Shown piece after piece: positions 13,052-18,157 of a stretch of DNA of 18,157 nucleotides. The notes under the pieces were generated by a model. That model was not told the DNA's origin, made no database searches, and saw only the letters and a list, made by a program, of their open reading frames with translations. The stretch lies in contig JAEWAC010000360.1 of assembly GCA_023391895.1 (NCBI GenBank), positions 1 through 18,157 of the forward strand. The letters are read 5' to 3'. This stretch comes from Bacteroidota bacterium. GTDB taxonomy: Bacteria; Bacteroidota; Bacteroidia; Chitinophagales; Chitinophagaceae. Each line of letters begins with the position of its first letter. The stretch's first letter is position 1. Position numbers and translations under genes: made by a program.

Positions 13052-13093
13052 ACTGTTATTTTCATTGACCAACATACTCTTAGGTTTGCTTGT

Positions 13094-13114
13094 ATTAAAT
13101 AAAATAGTTTGCCA
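13094..13114 (-). promoter_or_regulatory. Candidate promoter (TGGCAA) of the 13051-12399 operon
   Basis: Minus strand reads TGGCAAACTATTTTATTTAA; the GG is 61 bases before the ATG at 13051. TTTG just upstream with TAATAC 17 bases later would also fit a Bacteroidota -33/-7 promoter. Confidence 0.4.
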
Positions 13115-13162
13115 CAAAACAACAAGCGGAAAAATTGGCGGCTGAGTAGGTAATTCCCCAAA

Positions 13163-13196
13163 AGAGATGAGGCTGGTCAGCACCAGCCCCATCTCT
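13163..13196 (-). terminator. Terminator (possibly bidirectional) after the lipoprotein operon
   Basis: Fifteen-base stem with one mismatch (13163-13177 with 13182-13196), loop of 4. T-rich sequence follows on both strands. It is best placed to end minus-strand transcripts from 13998-13303. Confidence 0.75.
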
Positions 13197-13229
13197 TTAT
13201 TTTCCCTTGTTTTATTACCGGGTTGATAC

Positions 13230-13295
13230 AGGATGACTTATAAAAGTGATCATCCTCAACGCTGCTTAGTTGCAAACGGCAGGCAAAGATGCCTG
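13230..13295 (-). other. Two further hairpins in the 3' leader-out of the lipoprotein gene
   Basis: CAGGCA/TGCCTG with loop AAGA (13280-13295), and AGGATGA/TCATCCT (13230-13236 with 13250-13256). With the terminator at 13163 they give three hairpins in a row after the stop codon at 13303. Confidence 0.45.
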
Positions 13296-13302
13296 TCCAC
13301 TT

Positions 13303-13512
13303 TTATTGTGAATTGGGATGCACATTCATTTTGTTCGTAGAATCATGGACCATATAGCCGGTAGTGTCGTCTGCATTTCTCCTGGTATCGGTCAGGTTGG
13401 TATCCGTTGTTGAGGTACCAGAACTGCTTGACTTGTCATTATTGGTACAGGCAACCAGGCCAGAGAAAATAACTGCTGCAAAAGCCGCAGCCACATTGCG
13501 CTTCACGTTCAT
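13303..13512 (-). CDS. Small putative lipoprotein
   Basis: 69 residues: basic start (MNVKRN), hydrophobic segment, and lipobox SGLVAC with Cys22 as the predicted lipidated residue. The mature part is Ser/Thr/Asp/Asn-rich and probably disordered. I know no family for the mature part. It follows the PA2169-type gene by 18 bases and should be co-transcribed. It would be exported and anchored by lipid; Asp26 at mature position +5 gives no clear sorting cue. The lipobox call is firm, function unknown. Confidence 0.8.
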   Translation of the reverse strand: MNVKRNVAAAFAAVIFSGLVACTNNDKSSSSGTSTTDTNLTDTRRNADDTTGYMVHDSTNKMNVHPNSQ

Positions 13513-13530
13513 TGTAAATAGTTTAAAAGG

Positions 13531-13998
13531 TTAGTGCGATGCGGCGTAACTGTCCCGCAAACGTTTTACTTCATCATGGCCAACTTTCAGTTGTGCCTTC
13601 TGGCGTACTATCAGGTCGCGCAAAGCAACCTCCAGGTCCAGGTCGGAATTCAACGCCATGTCGTAAGCTTTTTGAGCAGCATCTTCGCCAAACTCACTGT
13701 TGTTTAAAACGGTTTTGCGGTCATGGCCGGTAACCACGGCCTTCAGGTCCATCCAAACCCGGTAAATCTTGCCGGAATTGGTTGTGCCTTCTGCCGGCTC
13801 ACCGCCCAGGCGGGTTACTTCGTGGGTCAGTTCATCAGCATACTGGCTGCTTTCCTGTATATAACGGTGAAATAAAGTACGTAAATCGGCATCTTCGTCT
13901 TTCAGCTCTTCGATTGCTTTTTCATAGCCTGCAATACGGTCATGATTGATCCGGATCAGATCATTCAGCATACCAACTACTTTTTCTGTTCTTTCCAT
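13531..13998 (-). CDS. PA2169-family four-helix-bundle protein (DUF2383)
   Basis: 155 residues, helical throughout. It opens with LNDLIRINHDRIAGYEKAIEEL and continues LFHRYIQESSQYADELTHEV, GGEP, then KAYDMALNSDL and a final helix. This is the ferritin-like DUF2383/PA2169 pattern with Glu and His residues spaced for a possible metal site. Family members are stress- or stationary-phase-linked proteins of unknown activity. Two promoter-like elements lie upstream: AGGTAT at 14038, and AACCGTTTGCT, which is also found before the ferritin-like gene at 17072. It is the first gene of a two-gene unit with the lipoprotein. Confidence 0.92.
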   Translation of the reverse strand: MERTEKVVGMLNDLIRINHDRIAGYEKAIEELKDEDADLRTLFHRYIQESSQYADELTHEVTRLGGEPAEGTTNSGKIYRVWMDLKAVVTGHDRKTVLNNSEFGEDAAQKAYDMALNSDLDLEVALRDLIVRQKAQLKVGHDEVKRLRDSYAASH

Positions 13999-14017
13999 AA
14001 CTGTTACTTTTTAAAAC

Positions 14018-14038
14018 AATGTTTAAAAAACCATACCT
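14018..14038 (-). promoter_or_regulatory. Candidate promoter (AGGTAT) of the PA2169-type operon
   Basis: Minus strand reads AGGTATGGTTTTTTAAACAT; the GG is 38 bases before the ATG. GGTATG-TT-TTTAAACA is shared with the YtxH promoter (2196). AACCGTTTGCT stands just upstream (14041-14051). Confidence 0.4.
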
Positions 14039-14113
14039 AAAGCAAACGGTTGCCAGCAGTAAATTCGGTTGTCGGGCGGAAGAATTCTGGTGCGGTACGA
14101 TTATTTCTGCGTT

Positions 14114-14135
14114 GGCATATTTATCCGATAGTCAT
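14114..14135 (+). promoter_or_regulatory. Candidate promoter (TGGCAT) of the DUF6496 gene
   Basis: TGGCATATTTATCCGATAGT; the GG is 50 bases before the ATG. It agrees at 15 of 20 positions with the DUF892 promoter at 17130, including the terminal GATAGT. Confidence 0.4.
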
Positions 14136-14165
14136 TTTAGTTATTAACCCATAAATTCAGAATCA

Positions 14166-14774
14166 ATGGCTAAGTATTCGAGAGGTGCAGGCAAAAAAGT
14201 AGAAGATGCAATGCACGAAATGAAAGGAGGAAAATTAAAAAGTGGTCGCAGCGGCAAAAAAGTTACATCCCGCAAGCAGGCAATTGCTATAGGTTTGTCA
14301 GAAGCAAGAGAAAGGGGAGAAAAAGTGCCGGCGAAAAAAACGGCTGCAAAAAGTGCTTCAAAATCAGCAGGTGGCCGCACGGCCGGCAAGACTGCCACAA
14401 AACGCTCCACCAGCCGCAGCAGCAGTTCCGGTACAGGCCGTTCGGGAGCTTCCAAGTCTGCAGCTAAAACGGCGGCCCGTGGCCGTAGCGGCGCTACTAC
14501 ATCCCGCAGCAGTGCGGGTAGCAAAACTACTACCCGAAGCGGCAGCAAGACGGCTGCTAAAAGTGCTGCCGGAGGCCGTACTACCTCCAAAAGAGGATTG
14601 GCGTCTGCCAGTGCCGGTACTAAAAGGGCGGTAGCCAAAAAGGGCGGCGCTGCTTCGCATGGCGGTGGCCGTACCGCCAGCAAAAGCACGGCTGGCAACC
14701 GCGGTGGCTCATCCGCTTCCCGTAGCCGTTCTGCCGCATCAAAGGGAGGCAGAAAAACAGCCAGTAAAAGATAA
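14166..14774 (+). CDS. DUF6496 protein with long histone-H1-like basic tail
   Basis: 202 residues. Residues 1-56 form the conserved DUF6496 part (MAKYSRGAGKKVEDAMHEMK, then RKQAIAIGLSEARERG). The rest is low-complexity Ala/Lys/Ser/Arg/Thr/Gly sequence (repeats such as GSKTAAKSAAGGRT and SKSAAKTAARG) with hardly any acidic residues. This is the make-up of bacterial histone-H1-like and AlgP-like proteins, so binding to DNA or RNA is likely but inferred. The several open frames on both strands here are shadows of its repetitive, GC-rich codons. It is a single-gene unit between a promoter candidate at 14114 and a two-way terminator at 14795, convergent with topoisomerase IB. Confidence 0.88.
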   Translation: MAKYSRGAGKKVEDAMHEMKGGKLKSGRSGKKVTSRKQAIAIGLSEARERGEKVPAKKTAAKSASKSAGGRTAGKTATKRSTSRSSSSGTGRSGASKSAAKTAARGRSGATTSRSSAGSKTTTRSGSKTAAKSAAGGRTTSKRGLASASAGTKRAVAKKGGAASHGGGRTASKSTAGNRGGSSASRSRSAASKGGRKTASKR

Positions 14775-14794
14775 AAATCCTATATGGCATTTTG

Positions 14795-14828
14795 AAAAAG
14801 ATCACTTCTTCCGAAGTGATCTTTTTTT
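14795..14828. terminator. Bidirectional terminator between DUF6496 and topoisomerase IB genes
   Basis: AAAAAGATCACTTC (14795-14808) pairs perfectly with GAAGTGATCTTTTT (14813-14826), loop TTCC. It has A and T runs on both sides and serves both convergent genes. Confidence 0.9.
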
Positions 14829-15909
14829 ATACCAGCTCGCTTAAAATTTTCATCATAATCTTTTCTTCCGAAGTAAGGCCGGAAAGGTCGTCGGGTTGTT
14901 CAATGTGATCCAGCTCTTCTAAATACTTATGCAGGCTGTTGTGTTCGTAAAGCTGAATAATGCCCGGGTGCACGTAATACTTTTTACAAACGGTGCGGGT
15001 GTTGCCCAGCTTTTTGCTAACCTCATCCAGCGCCGCTACTATGTTCTTTTTTACATCGGTTTCCGTGCCGGCCTGACCTATGGCTTTAAAGGCCCTTAAG
15101 ATGTTGAGGGTGCCGGCCCAGGTCCTGAAATCCTTGGCGCTAAAGTCGCCGCCCGAAGCTTCTTTGAAGTAGCGGTTCACCATGCCCGAATCAATAGACT
15201 TCCTGTTGCCTTCCGCATCATAATACTGTAACTGTTCTTTGCCGGGAATGTCCCTGCAGGCTTCTACCACTTTGGCCAGCCGTTTGTTTTTTAACGTGAT
15301 GTCGTGGTTGATGCCCTTTTTGCCCTTGAAGGAAAAAACAATTTTATCCCCTTCTACTTTTACGTGTTTGTCCTTGAGGGTGGTGAGGCCGTAGGAGCCA
15401 TACAGTTTTTCGTAATCGTTATTGCCAATGCGAATGTAGGTGCGCTCCATCAGGCTGATGACGGTAGCAATCACCTTGTCCTCGCTAATTTCTTTTTTGG
15501 CCAGGTCCTCTTCAATCTTCAGGCGCAGGGAGGGCAGCCGTTTGCCAAACTCATACAGGTGGTGAAACTTGGTTTCGTTGCGCAGCGTGTGCCACAACTG
15601 GTGATAGCGGTATTGCTTGCGGTTGCGCAGGTCAAAACCGGTAGCCTGTATATGGCCGTTTTCACTGGGGCAGATCCATACATTCGTCCAGGCCGGCGGA
15701 ATGGCCAGCTTTTTAATGCGTTCCAGCTCCTGCTCGTCGTCCAGCGGTTTGCCATCGTAGATGTAGGTAAAACCCTTGCCTCTTTTGATGCGTTGTATAC
15801 CCGGTTCTTTATCATTTACATATATCAGGTCTGCTACTTTAGCTGCTTTGATATAGTCTTTGTTGATCTTTAAAAACTCTTTGTGGGAGAGCTGTACTAC
15901 CTGCTCCAT
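14827..15909 (-). CDS. DNA topoisomerase IB (poxvirus/Deinococcus type)
   Basis: 360 residues. Relaxes supercoils by cutting one strand through a 3'-phosphotyrosyl link, without ATP. Catalytic residues by alignment to the family: Arg160 (YIRIGN), Lys197 (FKGKKG), Arg262 (KDFRTW), Asn303 (LGNT) and nucleophile Tyr312 (YYVHPG). The Asn replaces the His of the poxvirus enzyme, as in the Deinococcus protein, with the same 9-residue spacing to Tyr. The N-terminal part (about 25-110) is the DNA-clamping cap domain. It starts 12 bases after the Fet4-like gene and is probably co-transcribed with it. It ends at the shared terminator at 14795. Confidence 0.95.
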   Translation of the reverse strand: MEQVVQLSHKEFLKINKDYIKAAKVADLIYVNDKEPGIQRIKRGKGFTYIYDGKPLDDEQELERIKKLAIPPAWTNVWICPSENGHIQATGFDLRNRKQYRYHQLWHTLRNETKFHHLYEFGKRLPSLRLKIEEDLAKKEISEDKVIATVISLMERTYIRIGNNDYEKLYGSYGLTTLKDKHVKVEGDKIVFSFKGKKGINHDITLKNKRLAKVVEACRDIPGKEQLQYYDAEGNRKSIDSGMVNRYFKEASGGDFSAKDFRTWAGTLNILRAFKAIGQAGTETDVKKNIVAALDEVSKKLGNTRTVCKKYYVHPGIIQLYEHNSLHKYLEELDHIEQPDDLSGLTSEEKIMMKILSELV

Positions 15910-15921
15910 GTTTGATTGTAT

Positions 15922-16413
15922 TTAGGGTTGTTGCCGGCTTTCCTTTAGTTGCTCACGGGTTTTTTTGGCATGCACGTCCTCGGCTTCATCAATCGAGTGG
16001 GAACTGAAAAGGTCGTTTTGCTGTTTGGCCAGGGTCGCCAGCTTTACATAGAAGTTTTTCAGCACTTCCAGCTCTTCCTGGGTCAGATCTTCTACATCTA
16101 CCAGGCGGTTGCTGGCTCTGCTTTCTGCAGCTATCAGTTCATTCAGTTTGAGTTGTATGGCCAGGGAGTCTTTGTTTTGCGTTTGCTGAATAACAAAAAC
16201 CATTAAAAAAGTAATGATCGTCGTGCCGGTATTGATGACCAGTTGCCAGGTGTCGGAAAAGTGAAAGAAGGGGCCGGTTATCGCCCAGAGAAGAATAATA
16301 GCCAGTGCTATAAAAAAAGCGGTGGAACTGCCGGCAGCTTTGGTAACGGAGGCGGCCGCATTTTCAAACCGGCCTGCAAATCCATGTTTGGATTGGGAAA
16401 AATCAACTGCCAT
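15922..16413 (-). CDS. Low-affinity iron permease (Fet4-like) family membrane protein
   Basis: 163 residues with two membrane segments (about 31-50 and 57-76). The second carries the family signature NTGTTIITFLMVFVIQQTQN, followed by a charged C-terminal part with LDVEDLTQEELEVL-like coiled sequence. Bacterial members are half-size relatives of the yeast Fet4 permease; transport has rarely been shown, so iron uptake is only a family-based guess. Its ATG lies only 19 bases after a strong hairpin (16433-16471), so its message must start upstream of that hairpin. It sits between a ferritin-like gene and topoisomerase IB. Confidence 0.88.
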   Translation of the reverse strand: MAVDFSQSKHGFAGRFENAAASVTKAAGSSTAFFIALAIILLWAITGPFFHFSDTWQLVINTGTTIITFLMVFVIQQTQNKDSLAIQLKLNELIAAESRASNRLVDVEDLTQEELEVLKNFYVKLATLAKQQNDLFSSHSIDEAEDVHAKKTREQLKESRQQP

Positions 16414-16432
16414 ATGGGTTTTTTAAAGAAAT

Positions 16433-16471
16433 AAAGAAAAAGTCAGACCAGTAAAGCCTGACTTTTTCTTT
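16433..16471 (-). terminator. Terminator/attenuator before the Fet4-like gene
   Basis: AAAGAAAAAGTCAG (16433-16446) pairs perfectly with CTGACTTTTTCTTT (16458-16471). It ends the DUF892 transcript but also sits in the leader of the next gene. Confidence 0.8.
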
Positions 16472-16480
16472 ATGCACATA

Positions 16481-16498
16481 AAGATTTCCTAATCTTTT
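16481..16498 (-). other. Second hairpin in the DUF892 to Fet4-like gap
   Basis: AAAGATT (16481-16487) pairs with AATCTTT (16492-16498), loop TCCT, right after the DUF892 stop and before the larger hairpin at 16433-16471. Confidence 0.5.
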
Positions 16499-16502
16499 CC
16501 GG

Positions 16503-17072
16503 TTACTCTTCTTCCGGTTCGTTGTCTGCATTGATGTTGATGCCGCTCACGGCCAGTTCAGTCAGCCTTACGTCGGCTTCTTTTTCTTCATCCAGGGTTT
16601 CCTGCATCAGGTCGGCAATGTCATCCCGGCCCATGGTTTTTGCCAGCTGCACCAGGCTGCCGTAAGTGGCAATTTCGTAATGCTCTACTTTTTGTGCGGC
16701 AATAATCAGGGCTACGTCGCGGGTAGCGGAGCCGGTATCGGTATCTTCTATTACACCCTGGGCTTCTTTTACCAGCCCTTCCATCGCCTCGCATTTTTTA
16801 GCGCGGGGTGTCATGTCCAGCATTTCAAATGCTTGCTCCACCCGCTCAATCTGTCCTTCTGTAACACTTAAGTGCTCTTCAAACGCATTGGCCAGTTCCT
16901 CGGAGGTACAAGCCTTTCGCATTTTCGGCAATGCCTTCACCAGGTGCTTTTCCGCCCAATAAATGTCCCTCAATTCTTCTACAAAAAGTTCTTTCAACTT
17001 GGTTTCTTCTGTATGAGGGCTAAAGCCTTTCGCTGCTCTTTTGGTCGTTGCAGATCTTGTAGTTCTTGCCAT
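16503..17072 (-). CDS. Ferritin-like DUF892 (YciE/YciF) stress protein
   Basis: 189 residues. A basic, Thr/Arg-rich N-terminal tail (1-16) precedes a ferritin-like helical bundle: LKELFVEELRDIYWAEKHLVKALPKM (about 26-51), ELANAFEEHLSVTEGQIERVEQAF, then AAQKVEHYEIATYGSLVQLA and DEEKEADVRLTELA. The Glu-x6-Tyr/His and EHYE patterns are the conserved metal-site candidates of the YciF family. Relatives are induced by osmotic and general stress; activity is not established. The basic tail is an extension that could contact nucleic acid (inference). The upstream region has a TGGCAT promoter candidate and AACCGTTTGCT. It is divergent from the general-stress/Ku genes. Confidence 0.94.
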   Translation of the reverse strand: MARTTRSATTKRAAKGFSPHTEETKLKELFVEELRDIYWAEKHLVKALPKMRKACTSEELANAFEEHLSVTEGQIERVEQAFEMLDMTPRAKKCEAMEGLVKEAQGVIEDTDTGSATRDVALIIAAQKVEHYEIATYGSLVQLAKTMGRDDIADLMQETLDEEKEADVRLTELAVSGININADNEPEEE

Positions 17073-17109
17073 AAAAAAATTGGTTTTTGATTTACAAATG
17101 GTGTTTAAC

Positions 17110-17130
17110 TACTATCAAAAAATGATGCCA
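17110..17130 (-). promoter_or_regulatory. Candidate promoter (TGGCAT) of the DUF892 gene
   Basis: Minus strand reads TGGCATCATTTTTTGATAGT followed by AGTTAAAC; the GG is 56 bases before the ATG. AACCGTTTGCT (plus-strand 17130-17140) overlaps its upstream edge. Confidence 0.4.
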
Positions 17131-17157
17131 GCAAACGGTTAAATATCAGCAGAGGTC

Positions 17158-17176
17158 TGTAGATAATTTTACCCAT
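17158..17176. promoter_or_regulatory. Shared 19-base upstream element, second copy
   Basis: TGTAGATAATTTTACNCAT, same orientation as the copy at 2137-2155 relative to the plus-strand gene, 59 bases before the TGG at 17217. Confidence 0.5.
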
Positions 17177-17216
17177 AGAAAAGGCTGAAATATGAAGGTG
17201 CAATCTGAATTTTTTG

Positions 17217-17240
17217 TGGTATTTATTTTGGATAGATACC
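17217..17240 (+). promoter_or_regulatory. Candidate promoter (TGGTAT) of the general-stress/Ku operon
   Basis: TGGTATTTATTTTGGATAGA; the GG is 60 bases before the ATG at 17279, almost the same as the 59 bases at the YtxH gene. Confidence 0.4.
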
Positions 17241-17278
17241 GGTAAGTCTCTTTGATTACTAAAAGCAAAACACAGTTT

Positions 17279-17770
17279 ATGGCAGCTAATCAGCAATTGC
17301 AATTTCTGCAGGAGAAAATTCAGGAAATTAACACAGCCATCCTTTTTAACCTGAGCGATTCGGTATTGAAGTTTCCTACCACCATTGTATCTACCTTAAA
17401 GGTAGACGACTATGGTTACGTTTGGTTTTTTGTTAAAAAACCCAAGCAGGACATCCGCGAATTTGAAACCGAGTTCCCCGTAAGGCTGGATTACTTTAAA
17501 AAAGGGAAAGAGTGCTTTTTGCAGGTGATGGGAAAAGCCTGGGTGGTCACCGATCCGGAAGAACTAAATGCCTTTGTTTTACAGGAAGACATGCACCAGG
17601 AAATATCAGACGACATGGTGCTGGTAAAAGTAAAGATGATGAAAGCCGATTACCAGGAAACTTCCAGCCGTAGCAGCAACTCCTGGTGGGGCCATGCCTT
17701 CAGCTCTATTTTTACCTGGTTCAGAAGCTCCAACACATATCGTCCCAACACTTATTTTCCTGCTTCTTAA
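17279..17770 (+). CDS. Pyridoxamine-phosphate-oxidase-like general stress protein
   Basis: 163 residues. Residues about 28-105 fit the FMN-binding split-barrel fold of the general-stress-protein-26 group: PTTIVSTLKVDDYGYVWFFV, EFPVRLDYFKKGKECFLQVMGKAWVV, then DPEELNAF. A Ser/Trp-rich tail (SSRSSNSWWGHAF) is lineage-specific. Some relatives bind flavin; no enzyme activity is assured. The ATG at 17279 is used; the in-frame TTG at 17252 would add nine residues without support. Ku follows after 11 bases, so the two form an operon, which ties it to DNA-damage or desiccation tolerance by context only. Confidence 0.82.
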   Translation: MAANQQLQFLQEKIQEINTAILFNLSDSVLKFPTTIVSTLKVDDYGYVWFFVKKPKQDIREFETEFPVRLDYFKKGKECFLQVMGKAWVVTDPEELNAFVLQEDMHQEISDDMVLVKVKMMKADYQETSSRSSNSWWGHAFSSIFTWFRSSNTYRPNTYFPAS

Positions 17771-17781
17771 ATTTCAAAATC

Positions 17782-18157
17782 ATGCGTGCCATCTGGTCGG
17801 GTTTTATCTCTTTTGGCTTGGTCAATATTCCGGTAAAGCTGCAGAGTGCCGTGCAATCAGAAGAGCTGGACTTTGACCTGCTGTCCAAAGAGGACCTGGC
17901 ACCTATCCGCTATGCCCGCATTGACTCCCATACCGGCGAAGAACTAGCGTGGAAAGATATTGTAAAAGGCTACCAATACGCCAAGGGCAAATATGTAGTG
18001 GTAACCGATGAAGACTTTGAAAAAGCCAGCCCCGAAAAGTCAAAGACCATCGACATTATTCAATTTGTAAAAGCAGACGCTATTGACCCTATCTACTTTG
18101 AAAAGCCTTATTTTTTAGTGCCCGGCAAAGGAGCTGAAAAGTCGTACCACCTGCTGC
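17782..18157 (+). CDS. ku: Ku DNA-end-binding protein, N-terminal part (3' cut by window edge)
   Basis: 125 residues visible, starting MRAIWSGFISFGLVNIPVKL, the hallmark opening of bacterial Ku, and continuing with DLLSKEDLAPIRYARIDSHT, GYQYAKGKYVVVTDEDFEKA and DPIYFEKPYFLVPGKGAEKSYHLL of the beta-barrel domain. The homodimer threads onto DNA ends and recruits the ligase LigD for non-homologous end joining. The bridge and C-terminal region lie outside the window, as would any ligD. It is the second gene after the general-stress protein (11-base gap), and the topoisomerase IB gene is close by. Confidence 0.96.
   Translation, partial: MRAIWSGFISFGLVNIPVKLQSAVQSEELDFDLLSKEDLAPIRYARIDSHTGEELAWKDIVKGYQYAKGKYVVVTDEDFEKASPEKSKTIDIIQFVKADAIDPIYFEKPYFLVPGKGAEKSYHLL

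Noticed and set aside
13052..13192. Longer version of the RFEGMSDPDDN protein starting at 13192
   Set aside because: Its start lies inside the terminator stem at 13163-13196, and the extra residues do not belong to the family; starts at 13051 or 13075 fit better.
14041..14056. Classical sigma-54 site TGGCAACCGTTTGC on the minus strand before the PA2169-type gene
   Set aside because: GG and GC are 9 bases apart instead of the strict 10, so it is one base short of a valid -24/-12 site.
14144..14698. 184-codon Pro/Leu-rich minus-strand frame opposite the DUF6496 gene
   Set aside because: Shadow of the low-complexity Ala/Lys/Ser/Arg codons; the plus frame has the DUF6496 head, promoter candidate and terminator.
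1..18157. tRNA, rRNA or insertion-sequence genes
   Set aside because: I looked for cloverleaf arms with TTCGA-type loops, conserved rRNA motifs and transposase domains, and saw none.

Overview
The window reads as chromosomal DNA of a Bacteroidota bacterium, probably a member of the Chitinophagaceae. This rests on the protein families (citrate synthase with mitochondrial-type motifs, DUF6496, lmo0937-type and PA2169-type small proteins, the short RFEGMSDPDDN protein), on A-rich leaders without clear Shine-Dalgarno sites, and on intergenic repeats of a style I associate with that group. The family-level placement is an inference. Both ends cut a gene: citrate synthase on the left and the Ku DNA-end-binding protein on the right.

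Layout. 1-734 is the 3' end of citrate synthase, with a strong terminator. 735-1702 is a gene-free block made of several degenerate short repeats. 1703-2047 (-) is a single-domain response regulator, divergent from an envelope-stress-type operon at 2256-3326 (YtxH protein, Holin-X/YqjE-like protein, unknown third protein). 3784-5197 holds small genes: a disordered 81-aa protein, a 55-aa DUF1328 membrane protein (-), and a locus that is either a 64-aa protein or a structured RNA. 5424-10340 is a four-gene signalling operon: rpoN (sigma-54), a sigma-54-dependent response regulator, a degenerate kinase-ATPase-like protein, and a REC-PAS-histidine kinase, closed by a terminator.

10499-18157 is a dense stress and maintenance cluster: a PLDc_N-like membrane protein, a YihY/BrkB membrane protein, an lmo0937-type peptide, a 12-cysteine copper-storage-like protein coupled to a small Bacteroidota protein, a PA2169 four-helix-bundle protein with a lipoprotein, a DUF6496/histone-H1-like basic protein, topoisomerase IB with a Fet4-like membrane protein, a DUF892 (YciF) ferritin-like protein, a split-barrel general-stress protein, and Ku.

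How it fits together. Many genes belong to families linked to general stress, desiccation, metal handling and DNA protection. Almost every transcription unit has a GG[C/T]A element about 37-93 bases before its start codon, usually preceded by T and followed by a T-rich stretch. It resembles the -24 half of a sigma-54 promoter but lacks the -12 GC. Two of these promoters (YtxH at 2256 and the general-stress protein at 17279) also share a 19-base element, identical at 18 of 18 defined positions, placed 58 and 59 bases upstream of the TGG. With rpoN and an enhancer-binding-type activator in the same window, this suggests a shared stress regulon, but that link is inference. The other striking feature is the repeat mosaic at 740-1700, whose 14-base unit TTCAAAANCCCATA and heptamer array recur together near 4263-4393.
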